Below are positions 17,149 to 27,101 of a stretch of 64,000 bases of DNA, one piece after another. The number at the start of each line of letters is the position of its first letter. The stretch's first letter is position 1. Origin of the DNA: GCA-2737725 sp033763995 (GTDB lineage: Bacteria; Pseudomonadota; Alphaproteobacteria; Rhodospirillales; Rhodospirillaceae); the NCBI GenBank assembly GCA_033763995.1, contig JANRJL010000032.1, positions 62,001 to 126,000 of the forward strand, read 5' to 3'. Both the position numbers and the translations under genes were made by a program. The notes under the pieces are model-generated. The model saw only the letters and a program-made list of their open reading frames with translations. It was not told where the DNA came from and did no database searches.

Positions 17149-18342
17149 TCACGCGCTCTTGCGCGCGGAGGGTTTGAGATCGTTGATGCCCCAGAATTCC
17201 AGTTCGCGCTCGAAGGTCCACAGGGGATGGACACGGTTCAAGTCGGCCAGGTCCTCCTGTCGGGCGAAGTCATAGCCGTTGCCCTTGTCATGGTACCATT
17301 CGGCGTAGCGCAGCGGGTAAACCACTTCCTCGGACACGCGGCTGAGAATTTTCATCAGCCAGAGCGGAAACTGGCGATAGCGGAACTTTGTGCCGTGTCG
17401 GTTGCAGCGTTCGGCAATTTCCACAAGCTGGTGGCCCGTGACCGCGCTGGACGCCAGCGACAAATTCTCGTTGGTGAACACTTCGGGGTATTCAAAGCAC
17501 GTGCCCACCCATTTGCCGACGTCGCGCACGTCGATCCAATTCACCATGAAATCCGGGTCGGTGATGCCGGGGATGTTGTTCTCGCCGATCATGGTGCGCG
17601 ACAGGGCGCCGCTGCCGCGAAAGTGCTGCTGCGCCGTGTAGTCGAAGCGGTGCATGGCGTAATAGTAGGCGGGCCGGTAAATGCACGTGACATTAACGCC
17701 TTGACCGCGCAGGAAATCCGACAAGCGCAGCTTCTGGTCGATCCACCACGGAATTTGCGGCGCGTCATCGGCGATGCCGGTGACTTTGTCGGTTGGGAAG
17801 ATCAGCGTGATGACCTGGCGCACCGACGGGTTGGCCTTGAGCGCCGCGAGCGCCGCCGTGACTTGGCGCATGACCACGGCACGCCCGCCCACCGGATCGT
17901 TGCCGTGATTGGTGATCTTGCCGGCCTTGCTGGTGTTGGCGGTGTTGTAGAGCACCACGCCCGTAGCCCCGGCGAAAGCCTTGCTGAGTGTTTCGGCCGA
18001 GTTCATGTCCACGCCCGAGTGCAAGGTCAGCAGCCCGGGGCTCTCGGCCTCGGCTTTCTTGAACAGGGCCTCCAGCCGCGCGGCGGCCTGCGTTCCCGGC
18101 GTGCGATAGAGCGCGCGTACGCGAAAGCGTTTCGTGGCGACAAGTTCCTCGACAATCGCATAACACTCCCACCCCGTGGCGCAGGTGACGGCGATGGTTG
18201 GCAGATCTTTCGGCGTCGTTGCGCTTTGTGCTTGGGTTCGCTCGGCTTTGCGCGCGAGCAGGGCGTCCACCAGCCGCTTGTTGTTGGCCTTGATGGCTTG
18301 CTGAGCAAACTTAACGGCAGTGTCGCGATCCATGAATCTCAA
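17149..18342 (-). CDS. NmrA-like NAD(P)-binding protein
   Basis: A 397-residue atypical short-chain dehydrogenase of the NmrA/epimerase kind. The Rossmann segment TIAVTCATGWECYAIVEELV (about residues 49-68) occupies the usual GxxGxxG position but lacks the full glycine pattern, so cofactor binding may be altered. It is followed by RVRALYRT and TGVVLYNTANTS. The typical catalytic YxxxK is not evident, suggesting a regulatory or reductase role different from classical SDRs. An N-terminal helix of about 45 charged residues precedes the domain; the fourth codon (18333) is an alternative start. The downstream hydrolase begins 5 bases after its stop, so they are likely co-transcribed. Confidence 0.75.
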   Translation of the reverse strand: MRFMDRDTAVKFAQQAIKANNKRLVDALLARKAERTQAQSATTPKDLPTIAVTCATGWECYAIVEELVATKRFRVRALYRTPGTQAAARLEALFKKAEAESPGLLTLHSGVDMNSAETLSKAFAGATGVVLYNTANTSKAGKITNHGNDPVGGRAVVMRQVTAALAALKANPSVRQVITLIFPTDKVTGIADDAPQIPWWIDQKLRLSDFLRGQGVNVTCIYRPAYYYAMHRFDYTAQQHFRGSGALSRTMIGENNIPGITDPDFMVNWIDVRDVGKWVGTCFEYPEVFTNENLSLASSAVTGHQLVEIAERCNRHGTKFRYRQFPLWLMKILSRVSEEVVYPLRYAEWYHDKGNGYDFARQEDLADLNRVHPLWTFERELEFWGINDLKPSARKSA

Positions 18343-18343
18343 C

Positions 18344-19048
18344 CTATCTGGGAGTTGTCGGTGCGTCGTCGGCGGTGGTGATGACCGTGCCCGGTTCCAT
18401 GGCGCCGGTGGCTACCGCCTTCAAATACTCGACCGTCGCCAGGTGGCAATAGCTTTGCCCCTTCAAAATCTCCGGCAGCAGCCACGTGTACCAGCTCTCG
18501 GGGTCCTGATAGAGGCCGGGCGAGCTGACATGCACGGCGCCGTCCGCGCCACGGTAAATGGTGCGAAAGTCCGTGAGGTACTCTCGGCCCGTGACGAAAG
18601 GCACGTCGGGGTCGATCACAAAGGCGGCGGCGCGCTGGGCGGCCTCGGCTTGGCCCGCGCTGGTCAGTTCATCGACGGTCTGTTGTTGCAGCATGCGCGC
18701 GATATCGGGGCAGAACAACTGTTGGCCCGCCGCACGTGCCCCGTAAACTTCGCGCAAATGCCCCGACGTTTTCATCTTGCAGGATACAACAATGGGCATT
18801 TTCCCCGCGTAGGTCGCGACTTGGTAGATCTTCAAAGGTTGGACAGCGGGCTTTGAGTGCCGGTACGACGGCATGTCGGCGAACACGGTGTTTTCGCCGA
18901 CCATGGTCGTGCCGGCGAGGACTTTCTGCACCTCGACGCAGAACTGCGGCGAGGTGCTCGCGGGCAGGGGCTCCGCGCGCAGCGCCGATGTCGGGTGCAG
19001 GGCCAGGAACGAGATGAGGACACCGGCAACCGCGGTCGTGCGACTCAT
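18344..19048 (-). CDS. Hypothetical secreted protein
   Basis: A 234-residue protein from the ATG at 19048, starting with a plausible Sec signal peptide (MSRTTAVAGVLISFLALHP, then TSALRAEP, cleavage near ALRA). The mature part has four cysteines that could form disulfides in the periplasm (QFCVEV, SCKMK, LFCPDI, SYCHLA). I do not recognise the family. It lies directly between the NmrA-like gene, one base downstream, and the secreted amidase gene 32 bases upstream, all on the minus strand, so it likely belongs to the same transcription unit. The frame is open much further upstream over the amidase gene; that part is not coding. Confidence 0.65.
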   Translation of the reverse strand: MSRTTAVAGVLISFLALHPTSALRAEPLPASTSPQFCVEVQKVLAGTTMVGENTVFADMPSYRHSKPAVQPLKIYQVATYAGKMPIVVSCKMKTSGHLREVYGARAAGQQLFCPDIARMLQQQTVDELTSAGQAEAAQRAAAFVIDPDVPFVTGREYLTDFRTIYRGADGAVHVSSPGLYQDPESWYTWLLPEILKGQSYCHLATVEYLKAVATGAMEPGTVITTADDAPTTPR

Positions 19049-19080
19049 GCCGCCTGCCGTTTTTCGCGGGCTTGCGTGTC

Positions 19081-20676
19081 TCACGGCGCGATCGCCTCGC
19101 CCGGCAGCGGCGGCGTGCTCGCCGGCAGGCGATAGGCATTCATCCGTTGCTCGAAGGCGTAACCCAGCGCCAGAAGTTTCGGTTCCGAGAAGGCCCCGCC
19201 GAGGAACGACATCGTCACGGGCATGCCGTGGCTGGTGAAGCCGGCGGGCACCACCAACTCCGCGAAGCCCGCCAGATTGACCAGGAACGACGGGCCGCGA
19301 TACCCGGTCAAGGGATCGGGTGTCGCATCCACCAGGTCGAAGGGGCGCGCCCGCGTCGGGTAAACGATGGCATCGAGGCGCTCGGCGTGCATCACCCCCT
19401 CGATCACCGCTCGCATGTGGGGCAGCCCGAGCCGGCGAATGGCGTCCACCTGGTCCTCGGGCGCGGGCGCCGGTGCGCCGGGCCTGACGAACTCGGCCCA
19501 ACGGCCGGGATTGGGAATCGCGCCGTCGGCGTCCGGCGCGGTCAGCGCCATGGCGCCGCCCATCAAGTCATCGAAGGTTTTCGGATAGCGCCGGTCCAGC
19601 GTGGCGAGATAGCCCTGAATTTGCGCGCGGAACTCGCTGTTCATCACCGTGGTGAACCATTCGACGCCCGTTTCGCGCAGCCACTTGGGGAAACTCACGT
19701 CGATCACGTTCGCCCCGGCGCGGCGCATGGCCGCGAGCGATGCTTCCGTCACCCAATCGACGTCGCCGTTCTGGCCCATGAAATCGCGCGCGATGCCGAC
19801 GCGCGCGCCCTTGAGCGCATCAGCGTCGAGCGACATCGCGTAGTCTTTCGCGTTCTTGCCCTCGCCGGTGTGCGTGACCGGATCGGCCGGATCGACGCCC
19901 GCGAGCGCGCCCAACAACATCGCCACGTCGGTGACGTTGCGGCCCATGGGGCCCACGGTGTCGAACGACAGGGCCAGCGGCACCACGCCGTCGCGGCTGA
20001 TGAGCCCCATGGTGGTCTTGAGGCCGACGATGCCGTTGGCCGCGGCCGGCACGCGCACCGAGCCGCCGGTGTCGGTGCCGAGCCCGGCGGCGGCGAACGC
20101 GGCGGCCAGGGCCACGCCGCTGCCGCCCGAGGAGCCTCCGGGCGAGCGCGCGGCGTTGTAGGGGTTGCGGATCCGCCCGCCGAGGGAACTCAGTGCCGGC
20201 CCGCTGGCGAACTCGCTCATGTTGGTCTTGGCCAGGATGATGGCGCCGGCTTGGCGCAGGCGTTGCACGACGAAGGCGTCATCGGGCGGCAGCGAGTCCT
20301 TCAGCATGAAGGAGCCGGCGGTGGTGGGCAGGTCGGCGGTGTCGATGTTGTCCTTCACCACGATGGGGATGCCGTGCAGGGCCGAGCGCCGCTTGCCGGC
20401 CTTGCGCTCGGCGTCCAGCGCGGCGGCGGTTTCCAGCGCCTTGGGATTGATCACCATGACCGCGTTCAGTTGCGGCCCCGCGCGGTCATAGGCGGCGATG
20501 CGGGCCAGGTACAGCCTGACCAATTGCTCCGAGGTCACCGTCCCGGCGTCGAGCGCGGCGTTGAGTTCCTTGATGGTCGCCGTGGTGAGGTCGAGCGCCG
20601 GGCTGGCGCGGGCGAAACCCAAAACCGCGACCAACACGACCGCAGCGAGGGTACGTCTGATAGGAAGCAGGAACAT
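19081..20676 (-). CDS. Secreted amidase, amidase-signature family
   Basis: A 531-residue amidase from the ATG at 20676, which gives a clean signal peptide (RRTLAAVVLVAVLGFARA). The Ser-cisSer-Lys triad is present: K108 in IVVKDN, the GGSSGGSG motif at 180-187 and the nucleophile S206 in GTDTGGSVR. The family hydrolyses amide bonds in substrates ranging from small amides to peptide C-termini; a periplasmic peptide or aryl-amide substrate is plausible. Length and motif spacing are those of an active enzyme. It heads the minus-strand run with the secreted protein, NmrA-like protein and hydrolase. Confidence 0.92.
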   Translation of the reverse strand: MFLLPIRRTLAAVVLVAVLGFARASPALDLTTATIKELNAALDAGTVTSEQLVRLYLARIAAYDRAGPQLNAVMVINPKALETAAALDAERKAGKRRSALHGIPIVVKDNIDTADLPTTAGSFMLKDSLPPDDAFVVQRLRQAGAIILAKTNMSEFASGPALSSLGGRIRNPYNAARSPGGSSGGSGVALAAAFAAAGLGTDTGGSVRVPAAANGIVGLKTTMGLISRDGVVPLALSFDTVGPMGRNVTDVAMLLGALAGVDPADPVTHTGEGKNAKDYAMSLDADALKGARVGIARDFMGQNGDVDWVTEASLAAMRRAGANVIDVSFPKWLRETGVEWFTTVMNSEFRAQIQGYLATLDRRYPKTFDDLMGGAMALTAPDADGAIPNPGRWAEFVRPGAPAPAPEDQVDAIRRLGLPHMRAVIEGVMHAERLDAIVYPTRARPFDLVDATPDPLTGYRGPSFLVNLAGFAELVVPAGFTSHGMPVTMSFLGGAFSEPKLLALGYAFEQRMNAYRLPASTPPLPGEAIAP

Positions 20677-20787
20677 GGTCACCGTCCTGGCCAAAGGGAT
20701 CGCACTGTAGCCATGAGTCTTCACTATAACGATCAGCCGGGCCAGACTAAACTGCGCCGAGGCCCCCGATCATCATCGCTGTTGTCC

Positions 20788-21222
20788 ATGATTCCCAAAC
20801 GCAAACCGCTTCCCGGCAATCGCAAGTCGCGGCGCGCGGCGGGCCTAGCGCCGCGAATCAAACGCGGCGGACCCAAGGGGCCCTCGGGCGCGCAGCTGGC
20901 CGAACAACTGGCGCGCGCAGTCGCGGCCAACGATGCCTCGGTCGCGCGCATAGATGGATTAATGATGGGCGAGCGGGCGGTGATGTTTCATCGCACGGTG
21001 GATGGCAAAAGCGTGTTTGCCTATGCCGTCACGGCCGCCAAAAACCGCGTCACGCTGCACGCCATGCCGATGTATTGCGCGCCGGCCATTCATGCGGCCT
21101 TCAAGAAGCGCATCGCGAACGGCGATTTCGGCAAGGGCTGCATCCGCTTCAAGCCCGGCGCCGAGATGGATATGAATGTGATCGCGGAATTGATCCGCGC
21201 CTGCGCGGCCGTGACGATTTAG
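20788..21222 (+). CDS. DUF1801/YdhG-like domain protein
   Basis: A 144-residue protein from ATG 20788 with a basic N-terminus (PKRKPLPGNRKSRRA) and a C-terminal domain whose order VFAYAVTAAKNRVTLHAMP, then FGKGCIRFKPGAEMD, then VIAELIRACAA resembles DUF1801 proteins (YdhG/frataxin-like fold). Function is unknown for this family. An ATG at 20713 would add 25 residues but overlaps the divergent amidase promoter area. It is convergent with the CDF-like gene, 16 bases away. The domain match is by pattern only. Confidence 0.65.
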   Translation: MIPKRKPLPGNRKSRRAAGLAPRIKRGGPKGPSGAQLAEQLARAVAANDASVARIDGLMMGERAVMFHRTVDGKSVFAYAVTAAKNRVTLHAMPMYCAPAIHAAFKKRIANGDFGKGCIRFKPGAEMDMNVIAELIRACAAVTI

Positions 21223-21238
21223 ATCGCGCGCCGGGCCG

Positions 21239-21859
21239 TCAGGGGCGGTGTTCGCCGCGATGATGGTGCGTCGCCGCGCTATGTTCCTTCATCGCCTCTT
21301 CATACACTTCCACGGCGGCATCGAGATTCATCAAGAAGATGCCGATACCGACGATGAGGTCGGGCCAATGCGACAGGGTGAGCATCGTGGCGATGCCGGC
21401 GGCGATGATGGCGACGTTGGCCACGGCGTCGTTGCGCGCCGAGAGGAACGCGGCCTTGGTCAGGCTGCCCTCGGTGTCGCGGTAGCGCGCCAGCATGGTG
21501 GCGCAGGTGACGTTGACGATCAGCGCGCCCAAACCGGCGGCGGACAAGGGCACCGCATCGGGCACCACGGGGGCCGCGAATTGATTCCAGGCCGTCCAGA
21601 TCGTGGCGAGACCGGGCACCAGCAGCACGGCGGCGAGGCCCATGCCGACGCGGGCGCGCTTCTTCGCCGACCAGCCCAGCGCCACCAGGATCAGCAGATT
21701 GACCGCCGTGTCCTCGAGGAAGTCGACCGAGTCCGCGAACAGCGCGACCGAGGCTATCGCCAGCGCGACCGAGAACTCCACGAAGAAGTAACCGAAGTTC
21801 AGCAGCGCGACGTTGCGCACGGCGCGGCGGAGGTTGTCCGACTTTGCAGCTTCAGGCAT
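21239..21859 (-). CDS. Short cation diffusion facilitator (CDF)-like transporter
   Basis: A 206-residue integral membrane protein with about six hydrophobic segments, the CDF transmembrane topology. The metal-site regions are recognisable as ADSVDFLEDT (second helix) and SARNDAVANV (fifth helix), both with Asp residues at the Zn/Fe-binding positions, although the HxxxD form of zinc-specific members is absent. The usual C-terminal cytoplasmic ferredoxin-like domain is missing; the protein ends in a His-rich tail (ATHHHRGEHRP) that could bind metal. It would export divalent cations in exchange for protons. The truncated architecture resembles other short CDF-like proteins rather than a broken gene. 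Confidence 0.85.
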   Translation of the reverse strand: MPEAAKSDNLRRAVRNVALLNFGYFFVEFSVALAIASVALFADSVDFLEDTAVNLLILVALGWSAKKRARVGMGLAAVLLVPGLATIWTAWNQFAAPVVPDAVPLSAAGLGALIVNVTCATMLARYRDTEGSLTKAAFLSARNDAVANVAIIAAGIATMLTLSHWPDLIVGIGIFLMNLDAAVEVYEEAMKEHSAATHHHRGEHRP

Positions 21860-21891
21860 TGAAACTCGTTGATGGTGACATTTGCTTCGGG

Positions 21892-21979
21892 GTCATCCTG
21901 GGCCTCGTGCCCAGGATCCAGGGCCACAACGCCGACAAAGATTGTTGCCCTGGGTCCTGGGAATAAATCCCAGGACGAC
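21892..21979. repeat. GTCATCC-type double palindrome (copy 1)
   Basis: Two inverted-repeat arms: GTCATCCTGGGC with GCCCAGGATCCAGG, then CCTGGGTCCTGGGA with TCCCAGGACGAC. The elements begin GTCAT and end GACGAC, the layout shared with copies at 22.83, 39.18 and 41.87 kb. It lies between the CDF-like and carboxymuconolactone-decarboxylase-like genes. Confidence 0.8.
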
Positions 21980-22013
21980 AGGTGTATTTGATTTCACCTT
22001 CCAGCTCACCACC

Positions 22014-22730
22014 TCACCCCGGTCCGCCCTGATCCATCTCCGCCCACAGCTTGAAGGGCGCGCTGGCGGGCACCTGGCCCGTCTTGATCAGGCGCTGCCA
22101 TACGCCGCAGGCCTCGATGTAGAACGGCACGCTGCCCGAGAACATCACGTAGGACAGCGCCTCGGCGAGTTCGGGCTCGGGCACGCCCAGGCGGTAACAC
22201 TCGCCGATGTGCCACTCGAGTTCGCGCTCGCGCTGCAGGCAACCGTGCACGGCGGCCAGCGCCTGGTGAATGAGCCCGGCGCGAATGTCCCTGGCCTTGC
22301 CCGCCGCACCGGCGATGAGGTGCGCCAGCGCGCCCATGTACACGGCTTTGCGGTCGTAGCCGGGCAGGTGATGCTGCCAATGCTCGGCGATGAAGGCGGT
22401 GGCCCCCGCACCCTCGGCCAGCGCCGTCAGCCGCACGATCAGTTCCACCTCATCTTGCGTGCCGCCGGCCTTCTTGAACTTCACCAGATGCTGCGAGGCG
22501 ATGTGCTCGCGCCGCGCCGTCAGCACGCCGAGCCACACGAACTCGCGGTCGTGTTCGGACATCACGCGCGGCACCAGCGTCAGCGCCGTGTAGGTGGCGT
22601 CGTAGGCCGCGAGCAGCTCCGGCGCGGTCAGCGCCATGAGGCCGTGATGGGGCAGCAGATAGCCGCGTTTGGCCTTGACGGCCTCAAGCCGCTTCAAGGC
22701 TGCGGCGGTGTCGATGGGTGGCGCTGGCAT
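22014..22730 (-). CDS. Carboxymuconolactone decarboxylase/AhpD-like protein
   Basis: A 238-residue helical protein from the ATG at 22730 (MPAPPIDTAAALKRLEAV), containing two CMD-like segments: SEHDREFVWLGVLTARREHI, then SQHLVKFKKAGGTQDEVELIVRL, and later ERELEWHIGECYRLGVPEPE followed by LAEALSYVMFSG. The AhpD CxxC peroxidase motif is absent; an E/R/H arrangement (TARREHIASQH) more like decarboxylases remains. I cannot name the substrate. Flanked on both sides by palindromic repeats and divergent from the ABC binding-protein gene. An upstream ATG (22769) would add 13 residues. Confidence 0.78.
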   Translation of the reverse strand: MPAPPIDTAAALKRLEAVKAKRGYLLPHHGLMALTAPELLAAYDATYTALTLVPRVMSEHDREFVWLGVLTARREHIASQHLVKFKKAGGTQDEVELIVRLTALAEGAGATAFIAEHWQHHLPGYDRKAVYMGALAHLIAGAAGKARDIRAGLIHQALAAVHGCLQRERELEWHIGECYRLGVPEPELAEALSYVMFSGSVPFYIEACGVWQRLIKTGQVPASAPFKLWAEMDQGGPG

Positions 22731-22830
22731 GGGCGGCGGGAGTGTGATTACCTGGGACGCGGACAACACCTGAAACTAGAGGCAAACGTGGGTGGAGAGC
22801 AACGATTGGCAAGCGTAATTCCGCACCGTT

Positions 22831-24413
<1,583 letters not shown>

Positions 24414-24484
24414 GGCGCACACCGGCCCCACTTGGCTAACACCCGTTATTATGATAGGTTGCCGGCAATGAGCGGATTTTCGTC

Positions 24485-24757
24485 ATGACGCCCGTGGCGA
24501 TGCTGCGCAGGATTCGCGATCTGGCGGCGGAGGACGGCAATGTCAGGTTCACCCTCCATGCGCGTCGTCGCATGGTGGAGCGCGGCATCCTGATCCGCCA
24601 GGTCATGTCGGTGCTGCGGCTGGGCGTGATCGCCGAGGGCCCCGCGCTCAACGTGCGCGGCAATTGGCAATGCACCATGCGGCGGCTCGCGGCGGGGGCG
24701 GAGATTCATGTAGCGGTCGCCATTGAAGATGGCGTTCTCGTTCTCACGGTGTATTAA
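24485..24757 (+). CDS. DUF4258 protein, probable RelE-like toxin
   Basis: A 90-residue protein matching the DUF4258 pattern: FTLHARRRMVERGI, a middle VLRLGVIAEG, and a C-terminal strand pair AVAIEDGVLVLTVY. The family is usually encoded next to an HTH regulator and is thought to act as a RelE-superfamily toxin. Here the HTH gene starts 15 bases downstream. Its stop codon lies inside the first of two 11-base direct repeats (CACGGTGTATT at 24745 and 24759). Confidence 0.82.
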   Translation: MTPVAMLRRIRDLAAEDGNVRFTLHARRRMVERGILIRQVMSVLRLGVIAEGPALNVRGNWQCTMRRLAAGAEIHVAVAIEDGVLVLTVY

Positions 24758-24772
24758 CCACGGTGTATTGAC

Positions 24773-25216
24773 ATGGCCTTGTATCACTATCGCGAAAGCG
24801 GCCTCGACAACGTCTGGCTCCTGAACGGCTTCGAGAGGCACAAGACCTCCGAAGGGTCAGCCATGTCGTTCAAGAACATCGATGGGCTTCATCAAACGAT
24901 CGCGCGGGCGTTGATCGCGAAGTCGTCGCGGCTCACGGCCAAGGAGTTTCGGTTTCTGCGCACGGAACTCGATCTTTCCCAAAAAGCTCTCGGCGATGTC
25001 ATAGGCGCGTCGGAACAAGCCGTCGCGCGCTGGGAGCGCGGCATCACGCCGGTCCCGGCCGCCGAGGACCGCTTGCTGCGGGCCTTGTACCGCGAGCACG
25101 CCGACGGCAACGCCAAGCTGTGGGAGATGGCTTCGGCTCTCGGGGCGCGCGACGACAGCCAGGAACTGCGACTGAAATTGCGGCACGGGCGGCAAGCATG
25201 GAAAATGGCTGCCTAA
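24773..25216 (+). CDS. HTH antitoxin partner of DUF4258
   Basis: A 147-residue protein with an N-terminal segment (MALYHYRESGLDNVWLLNGF) typical of the regulators found with DUF4258 toxins and a C-terminal Cro/C1-type HTH (EFRFLRTELDLSQKALGDVI, then GASEQAVARWERGITPVP, residues about 57-95). It would neutralise the toxin and repress the operon. A shorter start at 24863 (MSFKNID) is possible, but the N-terminal family signature argues for the long form. Immediately downstream begins an 89-bp duplicated sequence. Confidence 0.85.
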   Translation: MALYHYRESGLDNVWLLNGFERHKTSEGSAMSFKNIDGLHQTIARALIAKSSRLTAKEFRFLRTELDLSQKALGDVIGASEQAVARWERGITPVPAAEDRLLRALYREHADGNAKLWEMASALGARDDSQELRLKLRHGRQAWKMAA

Positions 25217-25232
25217 GCTGCTTGACTACTTA

Positions 25233-25321
25233 AGCCCGCCCATTCGTTCTCGCCCCCGTTTATGCTAGCCTTCGTTCATGACCACGGCGCGTGACATGCG
25301 CCGTCGGGCCCGGCCGAACGC
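25233..25321 (+). repeat. 89-bp duplicated sequence with hairpin and start codon (copy 1)
   Basis: Matches 27102-27190 over 89 bases with about 8 mismatches and no gaps; the last 45 bases are identical. It contains a hairpin with 7-base arms ACGGCGC/GCGCCGT and then CGGGCCCGG. A conserved ATG opens a short frame (MTTARDMRRRARPNA) that here stops after 21 codons. It may be the 5' end of a lost gene. It follows the DUF4258 TA module. Confidence 0.85.
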
Positions 25322-25415
25322 GATGCACAGGCCGCCGCCATAATTCCCGAACACGTCGACGCCGCGCGCGGGCTCGCGGCGTCCCGGACGCCGACCGCGC
25401 CGTGATCTGAGTGCG

Positions 25416-26390
25416 TCAGTTCAACGACAGGCCAACGCGCAGCCCGAGGTTGAAATTCTGATAGATCAGCGAGTTTTCGAGTTTTTCATCGCCGCGTCCC
25501 TCGAGAACTCCCTTATAGCGTGACGCAGACCGGCTGTTCTGAACCGGCGCGCTCAAACTCCCGCCGCGCACGGCACGGCGATGACACGGCGCAGCCATCC
25601 AGGCCGAACCGTCGGTGGGCGCGCCGGTGAAGGTGTCGCTGTAGCAATCTTCGGTCCACTCCCACAAATTGCCGTGCATGTCGTGGAGGCCGAAGGCGTT
25701 GGGCGCGAACGTTCCCACGGGCGATGTCTGCACGCCATAGCCGTCGGTGCAGTCGGTATAGAGCCACGGCGAGCCGCGCACGCTGTCTTTGGCGGATTGG
25801 TCGGGCACGTTGGCAAACTTGCAAATGTCTTTCGCATCGTCGCCGAAGGAGTAGCGCGTGGTGGTGCCGGCGCGCGCCGCATATTCCCACTCGGCCTCGC
25901 TGAGAAAACGGTATGGCTTGCCGGTTTTGCCGCGCAGCCAATTGACATAATCGTTGGCGTCGGTCCAGGTGATGCATACGACCGGGTGATCGTCGGTTTG
26001 CGGGAAGTTGGGGTCTTGCCAGCTTTTGCCGTCCACGGCCTCGCCGCCCCGCGCCCCGGTCCAGACGACGCAGCGGGTGCTTGAAACACGTCCTGTCTCG
26101 CGCACGAACGCGGCATACTGGCCGCGCGTGACCTCGAATTTCGAAATCGCGAACGGCCTGGCGATCCGCACCTCATGCTGCGGCCCTTCATTGGGCAATC
26201 TGCCGACCTCGGACTCCAGCGACCCGATCAGGGCGTTGCCTGCGGGAACTATGATCATCTCCGGGCAGTCGCGGCAATCGCGAAACACGGCGCCCGCAAC
26301 AGGTTTGGTTTTCGCGCCATCGGCCGTGCACGCGCTGACGGCAAAGGTGATCGCGGATGCAACGGTCAGTTGAGTCATGAATCTGAACAT
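25416..26390 (-). CDS. SUMF1/FGE-fold lipoprotein, catalytic cysteines absent
   Basis: A 324-residue protein with a lipoprotein signal (ITFAVSAC, Cys21 as lipidation site) followed by a formylglycine-generating-enzyme-like domain: MIIVPAGNALIGSLESE, PFAISKFEVTRGQYAAFV, YRFLSEAEWEYAARAG, FGLHDMHGNLWEWTEDCYSD, and RRAVRGGSLSAP. True FGE carries a reactive Cys pair shortly before the final NLGFR-like motif; here that region reads NSRSASRYKGVLEGRG ... NFNLGLRV with no cysteine, so sulfatase activation is unlikely. Many bacterial SUMF1-fold proteins have other roles, for example as C-type-lectin-like binding modules. It probably sits at the outer membrane. Confidence 0.88.
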   Translation of the reverse strand: MFRFMTQLTVASAITFAVSACTADGAKTKPVAGAVFRDCRDCPEMIIVPAGNALIGSLESEVGRLPNEGPQHEVRIARPFAISKFEVTRGQYAAFVRETGRVSSTRCVVWTGARGGEAVDGKSWQDPNFPQTDDHPVVCITWTDANDYVNWLRGKTGKPYRFLSEAEWEYAARAGTTTRYSFGDDAKDICKFANVPDQSAKDSVRGSPWLYTDCTDGYGVQTSPVGTFAPNAFGLHDMHGNLWEWTEDCYSDTFTGAPTDGSAWMAAPCHRRAVRGGSLSAPVQNSRSASRYKGVLEGRGDEKLENSLIYQNFNLGLRVGLSLN

Positions 26391-26431
26391 GGGGCGCGCC
26401 CTCCGGGCATGTGATCAAACAAATATTTCAT

Positions 26432-26692
26432 TTATCTGCCCCGATAGACATCCTTGCGATGCCCGACTTTCACAACCAGGACCAGCAACAGGTCGTCCTT
26501 GACGACATAGAGCACACGGTAGTCGCCGACACGCAATCGATATCCGCCGCCATGGAGCGCCTTGATATTGCCCGAGGCGCGCGGGTCGTCGGCCAAGCGG
26601 TCGAGGGCTTTCAGAATGCGCTCCCGCGCCGGGGCGGGCAGAGCGGCAAGTTCCTTTGCCGCGCGGCGCTCGAACTCAACGCGATACACCAC
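26432..26692 (-). CDS. RelE/ParE-type toxin
   Basis: An 86-residue RelE-family protein: VEFERRAAKELAALPAPARE, RLADDPRASGNIKALHG, and YRLRVGDYRVLYVV, with the C-terminal VGHRKDVYRGR. These are the standard RelE elements, including the basic residues in the YRLRVGDYR strand that cleave ribosome-bound mRNA. Its start overlaps the end of the upstream antitoxin gene by 17 bases, indicating translational coupling. Confidence 0.93.
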   Translation of the reverse strand: MVYRVEFERRAAKELAALPAPARERILKALDRLADDPRASGNIKALHGGGYRLRVGDYRVLYVVKDDLLLVLVVKVGHRKDVYRGR

Positions 26693-26981
26693 GGCGCTTC
26701 GCCAGCTTCACGCCGTGCGTCTTGGCGACGGTCTCGAGCGGAATGCCCTTGCGCCCGCCGCGTTCCCAGGCCGCGAGGCGCTTGCGAATGTCGGCGGCGT
26801 CACGACTGTCCTCGATTTCCTCGAGCAGCTTCATGTCGTCGAGCGGCACCAGCGCCGCCAAGGGCTTGCCGCGGCGGGTCAGCACCACGCGCTCCTTGGC
26901 GTAAGCCGCACGGTTGATGAGGTCCGAGAGATTATCTCGGGCGTCGGCGGCCGTGACCGGTTCGCGTTCGATCGGGGGCAT
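26676..26981 (-). CDS. Phd/YefM-type antitoxin
   Basis: A 101-residue antitoxin from the ATG at 26981. The Phd/YefM N-terminal DNA-binding domain is clear: VTAADARDNLSDLINRAAYA, KERVVLTRRGKPLAALVPL. The C-terminal half (DAADIRKRLAAWERGGRKGIPLE) should wrap the RelE-like partner encoded just downstream. The frame continues upstream but a palindromic operator and -10 box precede ATG 26981, fixing this start. Confidence 0.92.
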   Translation of the reverse strand: MPPIEREPVTAADARDNLSDLINRAAYAKERVVLTRRGKPLAALVPLDDMKLLEEIEDSRDAADIRKRLAAWERGGRKGIPLETVAKTHGVKLAKRRGVSR

Positions 26982-26992
26982 TTGTTCAATCC

Positions 26993-27021
26993 GTCCAATT
27001 TGTACGATTTGGACAATTATA
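26993..27021 (-). promoter_or_regulatory. RelBE-type operon -10 box and operator
   Basis: On the minus strand a perfect TATAAT (27016-27021) is followed by an inverted repeat GTCCAAAT ... AATTGGAC (26993-27014), then the antitoxin ATG at 26981. The operator overlaps the expected transcription start, so antitoxin binding would repress initiation. No strong -35 is visible. Confidence 0.6.
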
Positions 27022-27101
27022 AGGTAAGCGGACCTGGAGGACCATACCGAATTATTGCGGATCGCCTCGTCGACGAAGACATAATCGATGCCGCATCCTT
27101 G

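Noticed and set aside
25278..25343. A 21-codon small gene (MTTARDMRRRARPNA...) as a functional peptide
   Set aside because: No ribosome-binding site is evident and the two copies diverge in frame length; treated as part of the duplicated sequence.
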